Source: Azospirillum baldaniorum
GTDB taxonomy: Bacteria > Pseudomonadota > Alphaproteobacteria > Azospirillales > Azospirillaceae
DNA length: 64,000 nucleotides
Assembly (NCBI RefSeq): GCF_003119195.2
Contig: NZ_CP022253.1
Span: 2,055,001-2,119,000 of the forward strand
Reading direction: 5' to 3'
Shown here: piece by piece, positions 37,175 through 47,355 of the stretch
Numbering within the stretch: position 1 is the stretch's first letter
How the letters are laid out: every line of letters begins with the position of its first letter
Translations under genes and position numbers: made by a program
Notes under the pieces: model-generated
The model's database searches: none
What the model saw: the letters and a program-made list of their open reading frames with translations, nothing else
What the model was told of the DNA's origin: nothing

Positions 37175-40100
37175 TTACAGTTCCACCACCTCGACCACCC
37201 CCGGCACCGCCTTCAGCGCGGCACGGCTCTGGTTGGTGATGTTGAAGGAGCCCGGAAGCTGGATCTCCACCTCCTTCAGCGGGTCGATCTCGACCAGCAG
37301 GTGGATCTTGCCCTTGCCGCGGGCCAGCCGCTCCAGCATGCCGCGGATGCTCTCCACCGGCCCGCCGTCGCGCACCACCACCTTCAAGCCGTCGGAGACC
37401 TGGGCGACGGCGTCCTCCAGCGGCTTCACCTCCTGGCAGGTCAGACGGATGTCCTCGCCGTTCATCTGAACGTCCACGGTCATCAGCACCGGGCGCCCGG
37501 CCTCGAGCAGGTCGCGGTTGGTCGCCAGCACCTCGGAGAAGACCGTCACCTCGTAGCCGCCGCTGCTGTCGGACAGCTCCACGAAGGCGAAGCGGTTGCC
37601 CGACTTCGCGGTCTTCTCCTTGCGGCTGACCACGATGCCGGCGACGCTGCGCCGGGTCGAGCCGCCGCCGGTCACCGCCGTGGCAAGGTCCGCCGACCGC
37701 ACCACCCTCATGCGGCCAAGCGGCCCGGCGAAGGCGTCCAGCGGGTGGGCGGACAGGTAGAAGCCGATGGCGCCGAACTCGTGCTTCAGCTTTTCCAGCG
37801 GCTCCCATTCCTTGACCTTGGGCAGGTCCGGCTCCTTCAGTCCGCCCCCGGCGCCGCCGAACAGGTTGCCGATGCCGCTGTCGCGCTCCGCCGCTTCGGC
37901 CTGGGCGTAGCGGATCAGCGTCTCCAGCGCCGCGTGCACCTGCGCGCGGTTCGGGTTGATGCCGTCGAAGGCGCCGGCGCAGGTCAGGTTTTCGAGCTGG
38001 CGCTTGTTGATGGTCTTGAGGTCGAGGCGGCGGGCGAAGTCGAAGAGGCTCTTGTAGGGGCCGTTCTTCCGCCGCTCCTCGACCACCGCCTTCATCGCCG
38101 GCAGGCCGACTCCCTTCACCGCGGCCAGCGCGTAGCGCACCGCCTTGGTGCCGTCGGGCAGCGCCTCCACCCCGAAGATGCTGTCGGACTTGTTGATGTC
38201 CGGCGTCAGCAGCTTGATCTTCAGCCGCACCAGCTCCTGCCGGAAGACGTTCAGCTTGTCGGTGTTGCCGAGGTCGAGCGTCATCGACGCCGCCATGAAC
38301 TCCACCGGGTGGTTCGCCTTCAGATAGGCGGTGTGGTAGGCGACCAGGGCGTAGGCGGCAGCGTGGCTCTTGTTGAAGCCGTAGCCGGCGAACTTGGCCA
38401 CCTGATCGAAGATCATGCTGGCCTGATCGGGGTCCACGCCCTTGTCCTTGGCGCCGACGACGAACTTGTCGCGCTCCTTGTCCATCTCCTCCTTGATCTT
38501 CTTGCCCATGGCGCGGCGCAGAAGATCGGCGCCGCCCAGCGAATAGCCGGACAGCACCTGGGCGATCTGCATGACCTGCTCCTGGTAGATCATGATCCCG
38601 AAGGTTTCCTTCAGGATCGGCTCCAGGGCCGGATTCATGTAGTCGGGCAGCTCCTCCCCGTTCTTCACCTTGATGTATTTGGGGATGTTGTCCATCGGGC
38701 CGGGGCGGTAGAGCGACACCAGCGCGATGATGTCCTCGAGCCGGTTCGGTTTCAGCCGGCGCAGCACGTCGCGCATGCCCGAACTTTCCAGCTGGAACAC
38801 GCCGGTCGATTCGGCGCGCCCCAGAATCTCGTAGCTTCGGGGGTCATCCAGCGTGACGGTGGTCAGGTCCGGCTTCTCCGGGATCAGGTCCACCGCCGTC
38901 TTCAGCACGGTCAGCGTCTTCAGGCCGAGGAAGTCGAACTTCACCAGCCCGGCCTGCTCGACGAACTTCATGTTGAACTGGGTGACCGGCATGTCGGAGC
39001 GCGGGTCTCGGTACAGCGGCACCAGATCGTGCAACGGCCGGTCGCCGATCACCACGCCCGCCGCGTGGGTCGAAGCGTGGCGGTACAGACCCTCCAGCTT
39101 CAGCGCGATGTTGACGAGGCGCGCCACCGTCTCGTCGCTGTCGCGGGCCTGGCGCAGCATCTCCTCGCTGTCGAGCGCCTGCTGGAGCGTCACCGGGTTG
39201 GCCGGGTTGTTCGGCACCAGCTTGCAGATCTTGTCCACCTGCCCGTAGGGCATCTGGAGCACGCGCCCGACGTCGCGCAGCACGGCGCGGGCCTGGAGCT
39301 TTCCGAAGGTGATGATCTGGGCGACGCGGTCGTAGCCGTACTTATCCTGGACATAGCGGATCACCTCTTCACGGCGGTCCTGGCAGAAGTCCACGTCGAA
39401 GTCGGGCATCGACACGCGTTCGGGATTCAGGAAGCGCTCGAACAGCAGGCCGAAACGCAGCGGGTCCAGGTCGGTGATGGTCAGCGCCCAGGCGACGACC
39501 GAGCCGGCGCCCGAACCGCGGCCCGGCCCCACCGGGATGTCGTGCGACTTGGCCCACTTGATGAAGTCCGACACGATCAGGAAGTAGCCGGGGAACTTCA
39601 TCGACACGATGACGTCCAGCTCGAACTCCAGCCGCTCGAAATAGGTCTTGCGGGTTTCCGCGCGCTGCTCCGGCGTCATGTCCGGGGTGTAGACGACGCT
39701 GTTCAGCCGCATCTCCAGACCCTCGCGGGACTGGGCGCGCAGTTCCTCCCCCTCGTCGCGGCCGCCCTCGCAGGGGAAGGGCGGCAGGATGGGCTTGATC
39801 GGCTTCAGCAGGAAGGAGCAGCGCTTGGCGATGGCGACCGTGTTGTCCACCGCCTCCGGCAGGTCCTTGAACAGCTCCCGCATCTCCTCGGCCGACTTGA
39901 AGCGGTGGTCGGGGGTAAGGCGGCGACGCTCGGTCTGGCTGATGTAGGCGCCCTCGGCGATGCAGAGCAGCGCGTCGTGCGCCTCGTACATGTCCTCGGT
40001 CGCGAAATAGCAGTCGTTGGTGGCGACCAGCGGCAGATCGTGGGCGTAGGCGAGATCGATCAGCGCCGGCTCGATGGCGTCCTCGATCACCGCGAAATGG

Positions 40101-40657
40101 TCGCGGTGGCGCTGAAGCTCGATGTAGAGGCGGCCGGGGAACAGCCGCTTCAGCCGCTCCAGCACGTCGAGCGCCAGATCCTTCTGCCCCTCACCCAGCA
40201 GCCGCCCGACCGAGCCGGCGGGACCGCCGGTCAGCGCGATCAGCCCGGCGGAATGGCCCTCCAGCGCGTCCAGCGGGATCTGCGGCCCGGCCATCGGGTC
40301 CGATTCCAGGAAAGCCCTGGACACCAGCTTCATCAGGTTCCGGTAGCCCTCGTCGGTCTGGCAGAGCAGAACGAGCTGGTCGGGGACCGACGCCGCCTTG
40401 CCCGGCAGGCCCGGCTTGCCGTTGGCGGGACCGACTCGGGTGATGCCCAGGACCGTGCCGATGATCGGCTGCACGCCCGAATCCGCGGCGGCCAGCGCGA
40501 ACTCCAGCGCGCCGAACAGGTTGCCGGTGTCGGTCACGGCGACCGCCGGCATCTCCTTCTTCTGGCAGAGCTTGACCAGCTCCTTCACCTTGATGGCGCC
40601 CTCGGACAGGGAATAGGCGGAGTGGACGCGCAGGTGGATGAAGTCGGCGTGGGGCAT
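37175..40657 (-). CDS. dnaE: DNA polymerase III subunit alpha
   Basis: This is the replicative polymerase catalytic subunit. The 1160-aa protein has an N-terminal PHP domain (FIHLRVHSAYSLSEGAIK) and the catalytic palm with the MPDFDVDF motif (about residues 416-423, D418/D420/D422), preceded by VGPGRGSGAGSVVAWAL. A fingers region follows (GRAESTGVFQLESSGMRDVL), then a helix-hairpin-helix and an OB-fold (GIVVSRKEKTAKSGNRFAFVELSD) near the C-terminus. Length matches DnaE1. The ATG at 40657 begins the PHP domain; the frame extends 114 bp upstream from a TTG that lacks family sequence. The divergent lipoprotein gene is 190 bp away. Confidence 0.97.
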   Translation of the reverse strand: MPHADFIHLRVHSAYSLSEGAIKVKELVKLCQKKEMPAVAVTDTGNLFGALEFALAAADSGVQPIIGTVLGITRVGPANGKPGLPGKAASVPDQLVLLCQTDEGYRNLMKLVSRAFLESDPMAGPQIPLDALEGHSAGLIALTGGPAGSVGRLLGEGQKDLALDVLERLKRLFPGRLYIELQRHRDHFAVIEDAIEPALIDLAYAHDLPLVATNDCYFATEDMYEAHDALLCIAEGAYISQTERRRLTPDHRFKSAEEMRELFKDLPEAVDNTVAIAKRCSFLLKPIKPILPPFPCEGGRDEGEELRAQSREGLEMRLNSVVYTPDMTPEQRAETRKTYFERLEFELDVIVSMKFPGYFLIVSDFIKWAKSHDIPVGPGRGSGAGSVVAWALTITDLDPLRFGLLFERFLNPERVSMPDFDVDFCQDRREEVIRYVQDKYGYDRVAQIITFGKLQARAVLRDVGRVLQMPYGQVDKICKLVPNNPANPVTLQQALDSEEMLRQARDSDETVARLVNIALKLEGLYRHASTHAAGVVIGDRPLHDLVPLYRDPRSDMPVTQFNMKFVEQAGLVKFDFLGLKTLTVLKTAVDLIPEKPDLTTVTLDDPRSYEILGRAESTGVFQLESSGMRDVLRRLKPNRLEDIIALVSLYRPGPMDNIPKYIKVKNGEELPDYMNPALEPILKETFGIMIYQEQVMQIAQVLSGYSLGGADLLRRAMGKKIKEEMDKERDKFVVGAKDKGVDPDQASMIFDQVAKFAGYGFNKSHAAAYALVAYHTAYLKANHPVEFMAASMTLDLGNTDKLNVFRQELVRLKIKLLTPDINKSDSIFGVEALPDGTKAVRYALAAVKGVGLPAMKAVVEERRKNGPYKSLFDFARRLDLKTINKRQLENLTCAGAFDGINPNRAQVHAALETLIRYAQAEAAERDSGIGNLFGGAGGGLKEPDLPKVKEWEPLEKLKHEFGAIGFYLSAHPLDAFAGPLGRMRVVRSADLATAVTGGGSTRRSVAGIVVSRKEKTAKSGNRFAFVELSDSSGGYEVTVFSEVLATNRDLLEAGRPVLMTVDVQMNGEDIRLTCQEVKPLEDAVAQVSDGLKVVVRDGGPVESIRGMLERLARGKGKIHLLVEIDPLKEVEIQLPGSFNITNQSRAALKAVPGVVEVVEL

Positions 40658-40847
40658 GGCGGAGATGGGCACCGGTTCCAGCGAAAGGGGGACGTCTCTC
40701 CTAGTCGTCGCGCATCCCGTCCCGCACTGCAAGGGACCAAGCGCGGGCCCGGCCATGCGGCGATGCGCCAACCCTGTCGAAGGTAAGGGATGATTCCCCG
40801 ATCATGCGTGTTCGTGCTATCGAAAGAGGCAGAGCCACGATCCGAGA

Positions 40848-41450
40848 ATGACCCGTTCCATGCGCCGCATCCGCTCCAGCGCCGTCCTGGCGGTGCTGGC
40901 GGCCACGCTCCTCACGGCTTGCCAGACCACCGGCGCCCCCGCACCGTCCGCGGAGCAGACCCACCGGCCGCCGCCGACCGCTACGCCCGCTTCCCCCCTG
41001 TCCGACGCGCCGGGGCGCGTCGTCGCGCAGAACAAGGGCTGGGTCGTGCGGGCGCATCCGGCGACCAAGACCGGCTCGGCCTATTGCTACGCCACGCGGG
41101 CGGACGACTCCTCCCCCCTCTCCTTCCGGGCGACGGCGAAGGGCGCAGCCATGCTGGTCAACGCCGACCAGCACGCCCAGGCCGGCAAGGACACAGAAAG
41201 CCGCCTGACCGCCATCTTCCCCGATGGCGAGACCATGGCGCTGGAGGCCAGCCCCCTGCCCGACGGCGGCGTGGTGGTTCCGGTCGAGCTGCCGAAGTAC
41301 GAGGACCTGTTCGAGCCCTTCATGCGGTCGCGCGCGGTGACGCTGCAGCGGGACGGCGGCGGGACGGAGATCGGCGACGTCAATCTCGGCGGCTCCTCCT
41401 GGGCGCTGGCCGCGCTGGACGAGTGCCGCATTCTGCATACGGATAAGTGA
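40848..41450 (+). CDS. Putative lipoprotein of unknown function
   Basis: The 200-aa protein has a lipoprotein signal with a lipobox ending LLTAC (C25), followed by a Pro/Ala-rich linker (TTGAPAPSAEQTHRPPPTAT, in parts). A folded domain of about 140 residues includes YCYATRADDSSP, FRATAKGAAMLVNADQ and SRAVTLQRDGG. The domain resembles no family I can name. The ATG at 40848 is preceded by GAG only; the ATG at 40860 is an alternative. It is oriented divergently from dnaE. Confidence 0.72.
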   Translation: MTRSMRRIRSSAVLAVLAATLLTACQTTGAPAPSAEQTHRPPPTATPASPLSDAPGRVVAQNKGWVVRAHPATKTGSAYCYATRADDSSPLSFRATAKGAAMLVNADQHAQAGKDTESRLTAIFPDGETMALEASPLPDGGVVVPVELPKYEDLFEPFMRSRAVTLQRDGGGTEIGDVNLGGSSWALAALDECRILHTDK

Positions 41451-41531
41451 GGAGATTCGGGGGTCTGACCCGCAATGGATGCATCGGACACCGCATTGAC
41501 CGGCGGGTTGCCCGCCTCTAGCCTCCACCCC

Positions 41532-42419
41532 ATGCGCACCGCCCACATCGGCCTTGCTGTCGCCGTCGCGGCGATCTGGGGCTTCAACTTCGTCGCCATC
41601 AAGGTCGGCCTCGCGGACTTTCCGCCGATCCTGTTCTGCGCCCTGCGCTTCGCGCTGGCGGCGCTGCCGCTTCTCGTGCTGGGGGTTCGCCGCGGTCCGC
41701 CGGTGCCCTGGCGCTTCATCCTGGGCATCGGGATGGTGCTGGGGGTGGTGAAGTTCTCGCTGCTGTTCGTCGGGATGGACATCGGCATGCCGGCGGGGCT
41801 GTCGTCGCTGGTGCTGCAGTCGCAGGCCTTCTTCACCGCCCTGTTCGCCGCGGCGCTGCTCGGCGAACGGCCCGGACCGAAGCAGGTCCTGGGCATGGCA
41901 GTGGCCTTCGCCGGGATCGGCCTGATCGCGCTGGAGATGCCGGCGGGCGATTCGCTGCTCGGTCTGGGGCTGGTCATGGCCGCCGCGGCCACCTGGGGCG
42001 TGGCGAACCTGCTGATGAAGCAGGCCAAGGCGCCGGACCTGTTCCGCATGATGGTGTGGGTCAGCGTGGTGCCGCCGATCCCGCTGCTGCTGCTGTCGCT
42101 GGGGATGGAGGGGCCGGAGCGGGCGTGGCAGGCCCTGACCCATCTGACACCGCTGGGCGTCGGGGCGGTGGCCTACATCGCCTTCGGGGCGACGCTGTTC
42201 GGCTTCGCCGCCTGGGGCTTCCTGCTGCGCCATTACCCGGCGAGCCTGGTGGCGCCCTTCTCGCTGCTGGTGCCGGTCTTCGGCATGAGTTCCAGCGCGC
42301 TGGTCCTGGGGGAGAGCTTCACCCCGCTGAAGATGGCCGGCGCGCTTCTGGTGCTTGCCGGGCTGGCGGTGGCCGTGCTGAAGCTGCCCTCCGCACGGCC
42401 CGCCACCCATCGGCCCTGA
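41532..42419 (+). CDS. eamA: EamA-type drug/metabolite transporter (cysteine metabolite exporter-like)
   Basis: The 295-aa membrane protein has ten predicted helices in two EamA repeats. The order of motifs closely follows E. coli EamA: IWGFNFVAIKVGL, DFPPILFCALRFALAALPLL, MPAGLSSLVLQSQAFFTALF, TWGVANLLMKQ, LVAPFSLLVPVFGMSSSALVLGE. E. coli EamA exports O-acetylserine and cysteine. The substrate here is inferred only. I choose the ATG at 41532 because it opens the first helix; an ATG at 41475 would add 19 residues of no recognisable type. Confidence 0.85.
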   Translation: MRTAHIGLAVAVAAIWGFNFVAIKVGLADFPPILFCALRFALAALPLLVLGVRRGPPVPWRFILGIGMVLGVVKFSLLFVGMDIGMPAGLSSLVLQSQAFFTALFAAALLGERPGPKQVLGMAVAFAGIGLIALEMPAGDSLLGLGLVMAAAATWGVANLLMKQAKAPDLFRMMVWVSVVPPIPLLLLSLGMEGPERAWQALTHLTPLGVGAVAYIAFGATLFGFAAWGFLLRHYPASLVAPFSLLVPVFGMSSSALVLGESFTPLKMAGALLVLAGLAVAVLKLPSARPATHRP

Positions 42420-42434
42420 TTTGGGCCTGATCGT

Positions 42435-43292
42435 TCAGGTCAGGTTCTTCTTCAGGAACTCCACGGACCGGCCCCAGGCGAGGTCCGCCGCGTCCTTGTT
42501 GAAGCGCTCCGCCGACGTGTCGTTGTGGAAGGCGTGATTCACGTTGTCGTACATGAAGAGTTCGTAGGACTTGCCGCCCTTTTTCAGGGCCTCCTCATAG
42601 GCCGGCACCTTGGCGTTCACATTGTTGTCCAGCCCGGCGTAATGGAGCTGGAGCGGCGACTTGATGGTCGTGACCAGCGTCGGGTCGGGCGCCGGGCCGT
42701 AGAAGACGACGCCCGCCTTGAGGTCCGGCGCCTTGATGGCCAGCCGGTTGGTCATGCCGCCACCCCAGCAGAAGCCGATGGCCCCAACCTTGGCGTTGGA
42801 GTAGCGGTAGGCCATCAGATCGCTCATCGACGCGATCAGGTTGTTCACCGTCTTGTCGGGGTCGAGCTGGCCGATCATCTCGCGGGCGCGGTCGGGGTCC
42901 TGCGGGGTGCCGCCGAGCGGGGACAGCAGATCCGGGGCCATGGCGACGAAGCCGGCCACCGCCAGCCGCCGCGTCACGTCCTCGATGTAGGGATTGAGGC
43001 CGCGGTTCTCGTGGATGACCACCACCGAAGGCGCCTGCTCGGCCAGCTTCGGGCGGGCCCGGTAAGCCTGGACATCGCCGGTCGCGCCCTGGAAGGTGAC
43101 GCGGTCCGTGGCGATGCGGCTGTCATCCTCCGGCACCTCGGCGGCCAGGGCGTAGTTCGGCTCGATCTGGGAGAGGATCGCCGGAATGGCCGCCGCGCTG
43201 CCCGCCAGCACCGCCAGCCGCTCCAGGAAGACGCGGCGCGGCAGCGGCCGGTGGGTGTACTCGTCGTACAGATCGATGATCTTCTGATCCAT
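42435..43292 (-). CDS. Tat-exported dienelactone hydrolase family protein
   Basis: The 285-aa alpha/beta hydrolase has the catalytic triad in order: C175 (GFCWGGG), D222 (YAGLDNNVN) and H253 (NVNHAFHND). It also has a twin-arginine signal (RPLPRRVFLERLAVLAG, R19-R20) for periplasmic export. The ATG at 43292 is preceded by a purine-rich region (AAGGAGGGACCGGAG). The family acts on dienelactones, carboxylesters or related compounds; the real substrate is not known. It converges with the transporter gene (15 bp between stops). Confidence 0.9.
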   Translation of the reverse strand: MDQKIIDLYDEYTHRPLPRRVFLERLAVLAGSAAAIPAILSQIEPNYALAAEVPEDDSRIATDRVTFQGATGDVQAYRARPKLAEQAPSVVVIHENRGLNPYIEDVTRRLAVAGFVAMAPDLLSPLGGTPQDPDRAREMIGQLDPDKTVNNLIASMSDLMAYRYSNAKVGAIGFCWGGGMTNRLAIKAPDLKAGVVFYGPAPDPTLVTTIKSPLQLHYAGLDNNVNAKVPAYEEALKKGGKSYELFMYDNVNHAFHNDTSAERFNKDAADLAWGRSVEFLKKNLT

Positions 43293-43418
43293 GAACTCCG
43301 GTCCCTCCTTGTTGAGTTGCGCGAAGTCTGCCCCAGGACGCACCGATCACCAATCCGCCGAACGGCGATGCCACTCTTACGCGGTTTGGCCGATCACGCC
43401 GCCGCACCGCGATGGCGG

Positions 43419-44108
43419 TCAAACCCGCGCGTGCTCCACGAGGACGCCGTCGCTCATTTCGAGCACCCGGTCCATGCGGTTGGCAAGCTCCAGATTGTGG
43501 GTGGCGATCAGCGCGCCGACGCGGGCCTGCCGGACGATGGAGGTCAGCATGGCGAAGACCCCCTCCGCCGTGTGCGGGTCGAGGTTGCCCGTCGGCTCAT
43601 CGGCGATCAGCAGGCCCGGCCCGTTGGCCAGCGCACGGGCGATGGCGACACGCTGCTGCTCGCCGCCCGACAGGCGGGCCGGACGGTGGCCGGCGCGCGG
43701 CTCCAGCCCGACCATGCGCAGAAGCTCCAGGGCGCGCTCGCGGGCGGTGCGCTTCGCCACCCCGTTGATCATCTGCGGCAGCACGATGTTCTCCAGAGCG
43801 GAGAATTCCGGCAGCAGGTGATGGAACTGGTAGACGAAGCCGACCGAGCGACGGCGCACCTCCGTCCGCTTCCCGTCGTCCAGGGCGGACACGTCGGTCC
43901 CGGCGATCCGCACGGTGCCGGCGGTCGGCCGCTCCAGCAGGCCGGCGATGTGCAGCAGCGTCGATTTGCCGGCGCCCGAGGGGCCAACCAGCGCGACCAG
44001 TTCGCCCGCATGGACGGTCAACTCCGCCCCGCGCAGCACCTGAAGCTCGGTCCCCGCCTGCTCGAAGGTCCGGACGATCCCCGACAGTTCCAGCATCGGC
44101 TCACTCAT
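43419..44108 (-). CDS. lolD: Lipoprotein-releasing ABC transporter ATPase
   Basis: This is the cytoplasmic ATPase of the LolCDE system that moves mature lipoproteins from the inner membrane to LolA. The 229-aa protein has Walker [10 protein letters not shown] (42-50), Q-loop [18 protein letters not shown], signature LSGGEQQR (146-153) and Walker [13 protein letters not shown] (167-178). It overlaps the permease gene stop by 8 bp and should form one operon with it. Confidence 0.95.
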   Translation of the reverse strand: MSEPMLELSGIVRTFEQAGTELQVLRGAELTVHAGELVALVGPSGAGKSTLLHIAGLLERPTAGTVRIAGTDVSALDDGKRTEVRRRSVGFVYQFHHLLPEFSALENIVLPQMINGVAKRTARERALELLRMVGLEPRAGHRPARLSGGEQQRVAIARALANGPGLLIADEPTGNLDPHTAEGVFAMLTSIVRQARVGALIATHNLELANRMDRVLEMSDGVLVEHARV

Positions 44109-45348
44109 AGCGCAGGGCCTCCACCGGATCGAGACGGGCCGCCCGCCAGGACGGGTAGACGGTGGCGGCGAAGGACAGGCCCAGCGCCATCAGCGTGACC
44201 TGAACCACCTCCGACCAATCGATCTTCGCCGGCAATTGCGACAGGAAATAAATCTCGGCGTTGAACAGGTTGGTGCCGGTCAGCGCCTGGATGCCCTGGC
44301 GGATCGTCTCGATGTTCAGCGCGAAGGACACGCCCAGGGCCACCCCCAGCAGCGTCCCCGCCACGCCCACCGAGGCGCCGGACAGGAAGAAGATGCGCAT
44401 GATCATGCCGCGGGTGGCGCCCATGGTGCGCAGGATGGCGATGTCCCGCCCCTTGTCCTTCACCAGCATGATCAGGCTGGAGATGATGTTAAAGGCGGCC
44501 ACCGTGATGATCAGCGACAGGATCAGGAACATCACGTTGCGCTCGACCTGGAGCGCCGTGAAGAAGCTGGCGTTGGACTGCTGCCAATCGACCACCCGCC
44601 CCACCCCGGCCACCGCCGACTGGATGGCGTCGCGCGCCTCCCGTATCCGGGTCGGGTCGCTGACAAAGACCTCCAGCGAGGTCACCGCCTCGCCCGTGCG
44701 GAAGAAGGCCTGGGCCTCCGGCAGGGGCAGGAAGATGAAGCTGTTGTCGTACTCGAACATGCCGACGTCGAACACGGCGCCGATGGTGAAGCTGCGCATC
44801 CGCGGCACCGTGCCGAAGGCGGTGACGTTGCCCTGTGGCGCGATCAGGGTCATCTGGTCGCCGACCGCCAGACCCAGCCGCTGCGCCATGCGGATGCCGA
44901 TGGCGATGTTGTCGTCACCGAATGCCTCCGCCGTGCCGCGCACGATGTTGCGGGACAGCGTCGGGCGGACCCGGAAATCCTCCGGCCGCACGCCGCGCAC
45001 CACCGCACCGGAGGCGACCCCGCGAACCGACACCAGCGCCTGCCCCTCGACCGTCGGCGTCACCCCGACGACGCCGGGCACGCCCTGGAGACGCTGCACC
45101 AGCGGGTCGTAATCGGGCAGCGGCCCGCCGCGGACGCTGTAGACGTTAAGGTGGCCATTGAGGCCGAGCACGCGGCCCAGAAGCTCCGCCCGGAAGCCGT
45201 TCATCACCGACATCACAATGATCAGCGTCGCCACGCCGAGCGCGATGCCCAGCAGCGAGAATCCCGCGATGACCGAGATGAACCCTTCCTGGCGGCGCGC
45301 CCGCAGATAGCGCATCGCGACCATGCGTTCGAAGGCGGAGAAGATCAT
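44101..45348 (-). CDS. Lipoprotein-releasing ABC transporter permease (LolC/LolE family)
   Basis: The 415-aa protein has one N-terminal helix ([23 protein letters not shown]), a large periplasmic domain (about 50-265) and three C-terminal helices: [23 protein letters not shown], the region near 330-355 and the last near 380-405. This is the LolC/LolE topology. Only one permease gene is seen, so it may act as a homodimer, as in organisms with a single LolF-type gene. The ATG at 45348 gives the usual short basic start [20 protein letters not shown]. Confidence 0.92.
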   Translation of the reverse strand: MIFSAFERMVAMRYLRARRQEGFISVIAGFSLLGIALGVATLIIVMSVMNGFRAELLGRVLGLNGHLNVYSVRGGPLPDYDPLVQRLQGVPGVVGVTPTVEGQALVSVRGVASGAVVRGVRPEDFRVRPTLSRNIVRGTAEAFGDDNIAIGIRMAQRLGLAVGDQMTLIAPQGNVTAFGTVPRMRSFTIGAVFDVGMFEYDNSFIFLPLPEAQAFFRTGEAVTSLEVFVSDPTRIREARDAIQSAVAGVGRVVDWQQSNASFFTALQVERNVMFLILSLIITVAAFNIISSLIMLVKDKGRDIAILRTMGATRGMIMRIFFLSGASVGVAGTLLGVALGVSFALNIETIRQGIQALTGTNLFNAEIYFLSQLPAKIDWSEVVQVTLMALGLSFAATVYPSWRAARLDPVEALRYE

Positions 45349-45389
45349 GCGGCTCCCGATGAGCGAAGGGCGGGCGGCGGAGGCCCGGC

Positions 45390-45426
45390 AAAAGCAAAGG
45401 CGGCGGACCGCAACCAGTCCGCCGCC
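45390..45426 (-). terminator. Rho-independent terminator after proS
   Basis: A 10-bp perfect stem (GGCGGCGGAC at 45399-45408 with GTCCGCCGCC at 45417-45426) has an 8-nt loop. On the minus strand it is followed by TTTGCTTTT. It lies 84 bp after the proS stop and just before the lolC/E start, so it isolates proS from the lol genes. Confidence 0.8.
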
Positions 45427-45510
45427 CCGCAACATAAGTGCTTAACCGTGGCAGGAAAAGGGCGACTTTCCAGCGACCTTCCAAGGCGCTCGCTCCCCCG
45501 CCCCACGGTG

Positions 45511-46824
45511 TTACGCCGAGAGCTTCTCCAGAGCGCTGTCCACCGACAGCTCCTGCTTCTCGCCGGTGGAGCGGCGCTTCAGCTCGACCACGCCGTTCTT
45601 CAGGCCGCGCGGCCCGACGACGAGCTGCCACGGCAGGCCGATCAGGTCCATGTCGGCAAACTTCACGCCCGGACGCTCGTCACGGTCGTCGTACAGGACG
45701 TCCATCCCGTTGGCGCGGAGCTTGTAGTACAGCTCCTGGCAGACGCGGTCGGTCTCGGCGTCGCCGACCTTCAGGTTGACGAGGCCGACGTTGAAGGGCG
45801 CCACGGCGTCGGGCCAGATGATGCCGTTGTCGTCATGGCTGGCCTCGATGATGGCGCCCATCAGGCGCGACACGCCGATGCCGTAGGAGCCCATCTCGAC
45901 CGGAACCGGCTCGCCGCCCGGACCGGCGACGACGGCGTTCATCGGCTTCGAGTACTTGGTGCCGAAGTTGAAGATGTGGCCGACCTCGATGCCGCGGGCC
46001 GACACCAGGTCCGACTCCGGAACCGGGCAGTTGCCGGGCTCGTGCTTCTCGTCGGTCGCCGCGTAGATCGAGGTGTAGGTGTCGAAGAAGGGCTGCAGGT
46101 CCTCGTCGAAGCCCGGGGCGTTCTGCAGCACGTCCAGGGTCAGCCAATCCTTGTGGCAGAAGACGCCGCTCTCGCCGGTCTCGGCCAGGATGATGAACTC
46201 GTGGCTGAGGTCGCCGCCGATGGGGCCGGTGTCGGCGCGCATCGGGATGGCCTTCAGCCCCATGCGGGCGAAGGTGCGCAGATAGGCCAGGAACATCTTC
46301 TGGTAGGAGCGCCGGGCGCTGGCCGCGTCGATGTCGAAGCTGTAGGCGTCCTTCATCAGGAACTCGCGCCCGCGCATCACGCCGAAGCGGGGGCGGATCT
46401 CGTCCCGGAACTTCCACTGGATGTGGTAGAGGTTCAGCGGAAGCTGGCGGTAGCTTTTCACGAAGGCGCGGAAGATGTCGGTGATCATCTCCTCGTTCGT
46501 GGGACCGAACAGCATCTCGCGGTCGTGACGGTCGGTGATGCGCAGCATCTCCTTGCCGTAATCGTCGTAGCGGCCGCTTTCCTTCCACAGCTCCGCCGAC
46601 TGGATGGTCGGCATCAGCAGTTCCTGGGCGCCGGCGGCGTCCTGCTCCTCGCGGACGATCTGCTCGATCTTCTTCAGGACCCGGTGGCCCAGCGGCAGCC
46701 AGGCGTAGATGCCGGCGCTGGTCTGGCGGATCATCCCGGCCCGCAGCATCAGGCGGTGCGAGACGATCTGCGCCTCGGTCGGGGTCTCCTTGAGGGTCGG
46801 CAGGAAGAAGGTGGACAGCCGCAT
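45511..46824 (-). CDS. proS: Proline--tRNA ligase (short form, no editing insertion)
   Basis: It charges tRNA-Pro. The 437-aa class II protein has motif 2 ([25 protein letters not shown]) directly followed by motif 3 ([16 protein letters not shown]) after a short spacer. It is missing the approximately 180-residue INS editing domain between motifs 2 and 3, as in many alphaproteobacteria. The anticodon-binding domain ends the protein. The ATG at 46824 opens the canonical [15 protein letters not shown]. Confidence 0.95.
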   Translation of the reverse strand: MRLSTFFLPTLKETPTEAQIVSHRLMLRAGMIRQTSAGIYAWLPLGHRVLKKIEQIVREEQDAAGAQELLMPTIQSAELWKESGRYDDYGKEMLRITDRHDREMLFGPTNEEMITDIFRAFVKSYRQLPLNLYHIQWKFRDEIRPRFGVMRGREFLMKDAYSFDIDAASARRSYQKMFLAYLRTFARMGLKAIPMRADTGPIGGDLSHEFIILAETGESGVFCHKDWLTLDVLQNAPGFDEDLQPFFDTYTSIYAATDEKHEPGNCPVPESDLVSARGIEVGHIFNFGTKYSKPMNAVVAGPGGEPVPVEMGSYGIGVSRLMGAIIEASHDDNGIIWPDAVAPFNVGLVNLKVGDAETDRVCQELYYKLRANGMDVLYDDRDERPGVKFADMDLIGLPWQLVVGPRGLKNGVVELKRRSTGEKQELSVDSALEKLSA

Positions 46825-46948
46825 GGCTCTGCTCTCGGTTTCGAGGGGATTCGTCCGGCGGTGCGCCGGTCCGCAACAGGGACAGGGACTTTAGGAAGCC
46901 ACCGCGCGCTTGTCCATCGTCACGGCGCGCGGCGAGGGCCGGATCGGC

Positions 46949-47347
46949 CTATCGGGCGGTGCGGCAATAGGCGTAGACCTCGGCCTCGCTCGGCGCGCCA
47001 ATGGGCTGGCCGTTGAAGTAGAGGCGGTTGGCGTACCAGGTCAGATAGCCGACCTCGACGCCCGGCGCCGCCCCACCCTGCGGCACCGGGAAGCCCATGC
47101 GGCGGGCGAAATCCACGGTCACCGGGATGTCGAACCGCTCCAGCGGCGGCGCGGCGCCGGCCGAGCCCGGCAGGTCGGCGGGGGCCACCGCCTTGCCCTT
47201 CACGTCCACACCGGGCGTGTACTCCACCCCCGGCGCCGGGCGGTGGGCGGTCAGGAACTGGCAGGCGGAGAGATCGATCGGTTGCGCCGCAGCCCCACCG
47301 GAAAGCGCCAGCGAAGCGATGACGGACAGGGCGGAGCGGCGGATCAT
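46949..47347 (-). CDS. Small secreted protein of unknown function
   Basis: The 132-aa protein has a signal peptide (about 1-21, IRRSALSVIASLALSGGAAA before QPID). Its mature part contains two Cys residues (one in LSACQFL, one near the C-terminus in VYAYCRTAR) that could form a disulfide. It is rich in Pro and Ala, with a TWYANRLYFNGQPIG stretch. I recognise no family. Start and upstream stop are 8 bp apart (47347 and 47356), so it is probably co-transcribed with the larger gene upstream. Confidence 0.7.
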   Translation of the reverse strand: MIRRSALSVIASLALSGGAAAQPIDLSACQFLTAHRPAPGVEYTPGVDVKGKAVAPADLPGSAGAAPPLERFDIPVTVDFARRMGFPVPQGGAAPGVEVGYLTWYANRLYFNGQPIGAPSEAEVYAYCRTAR

Positions 47348-47355
47348 GGCGGACC

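Noticed and set aside
37025..40786. A 1253-codon plus-strand open frame antisense to dnaE
   Set aside because: It mirrors the codon structure of dnaE, has no family resemblance and no ribosome-binding site of note.
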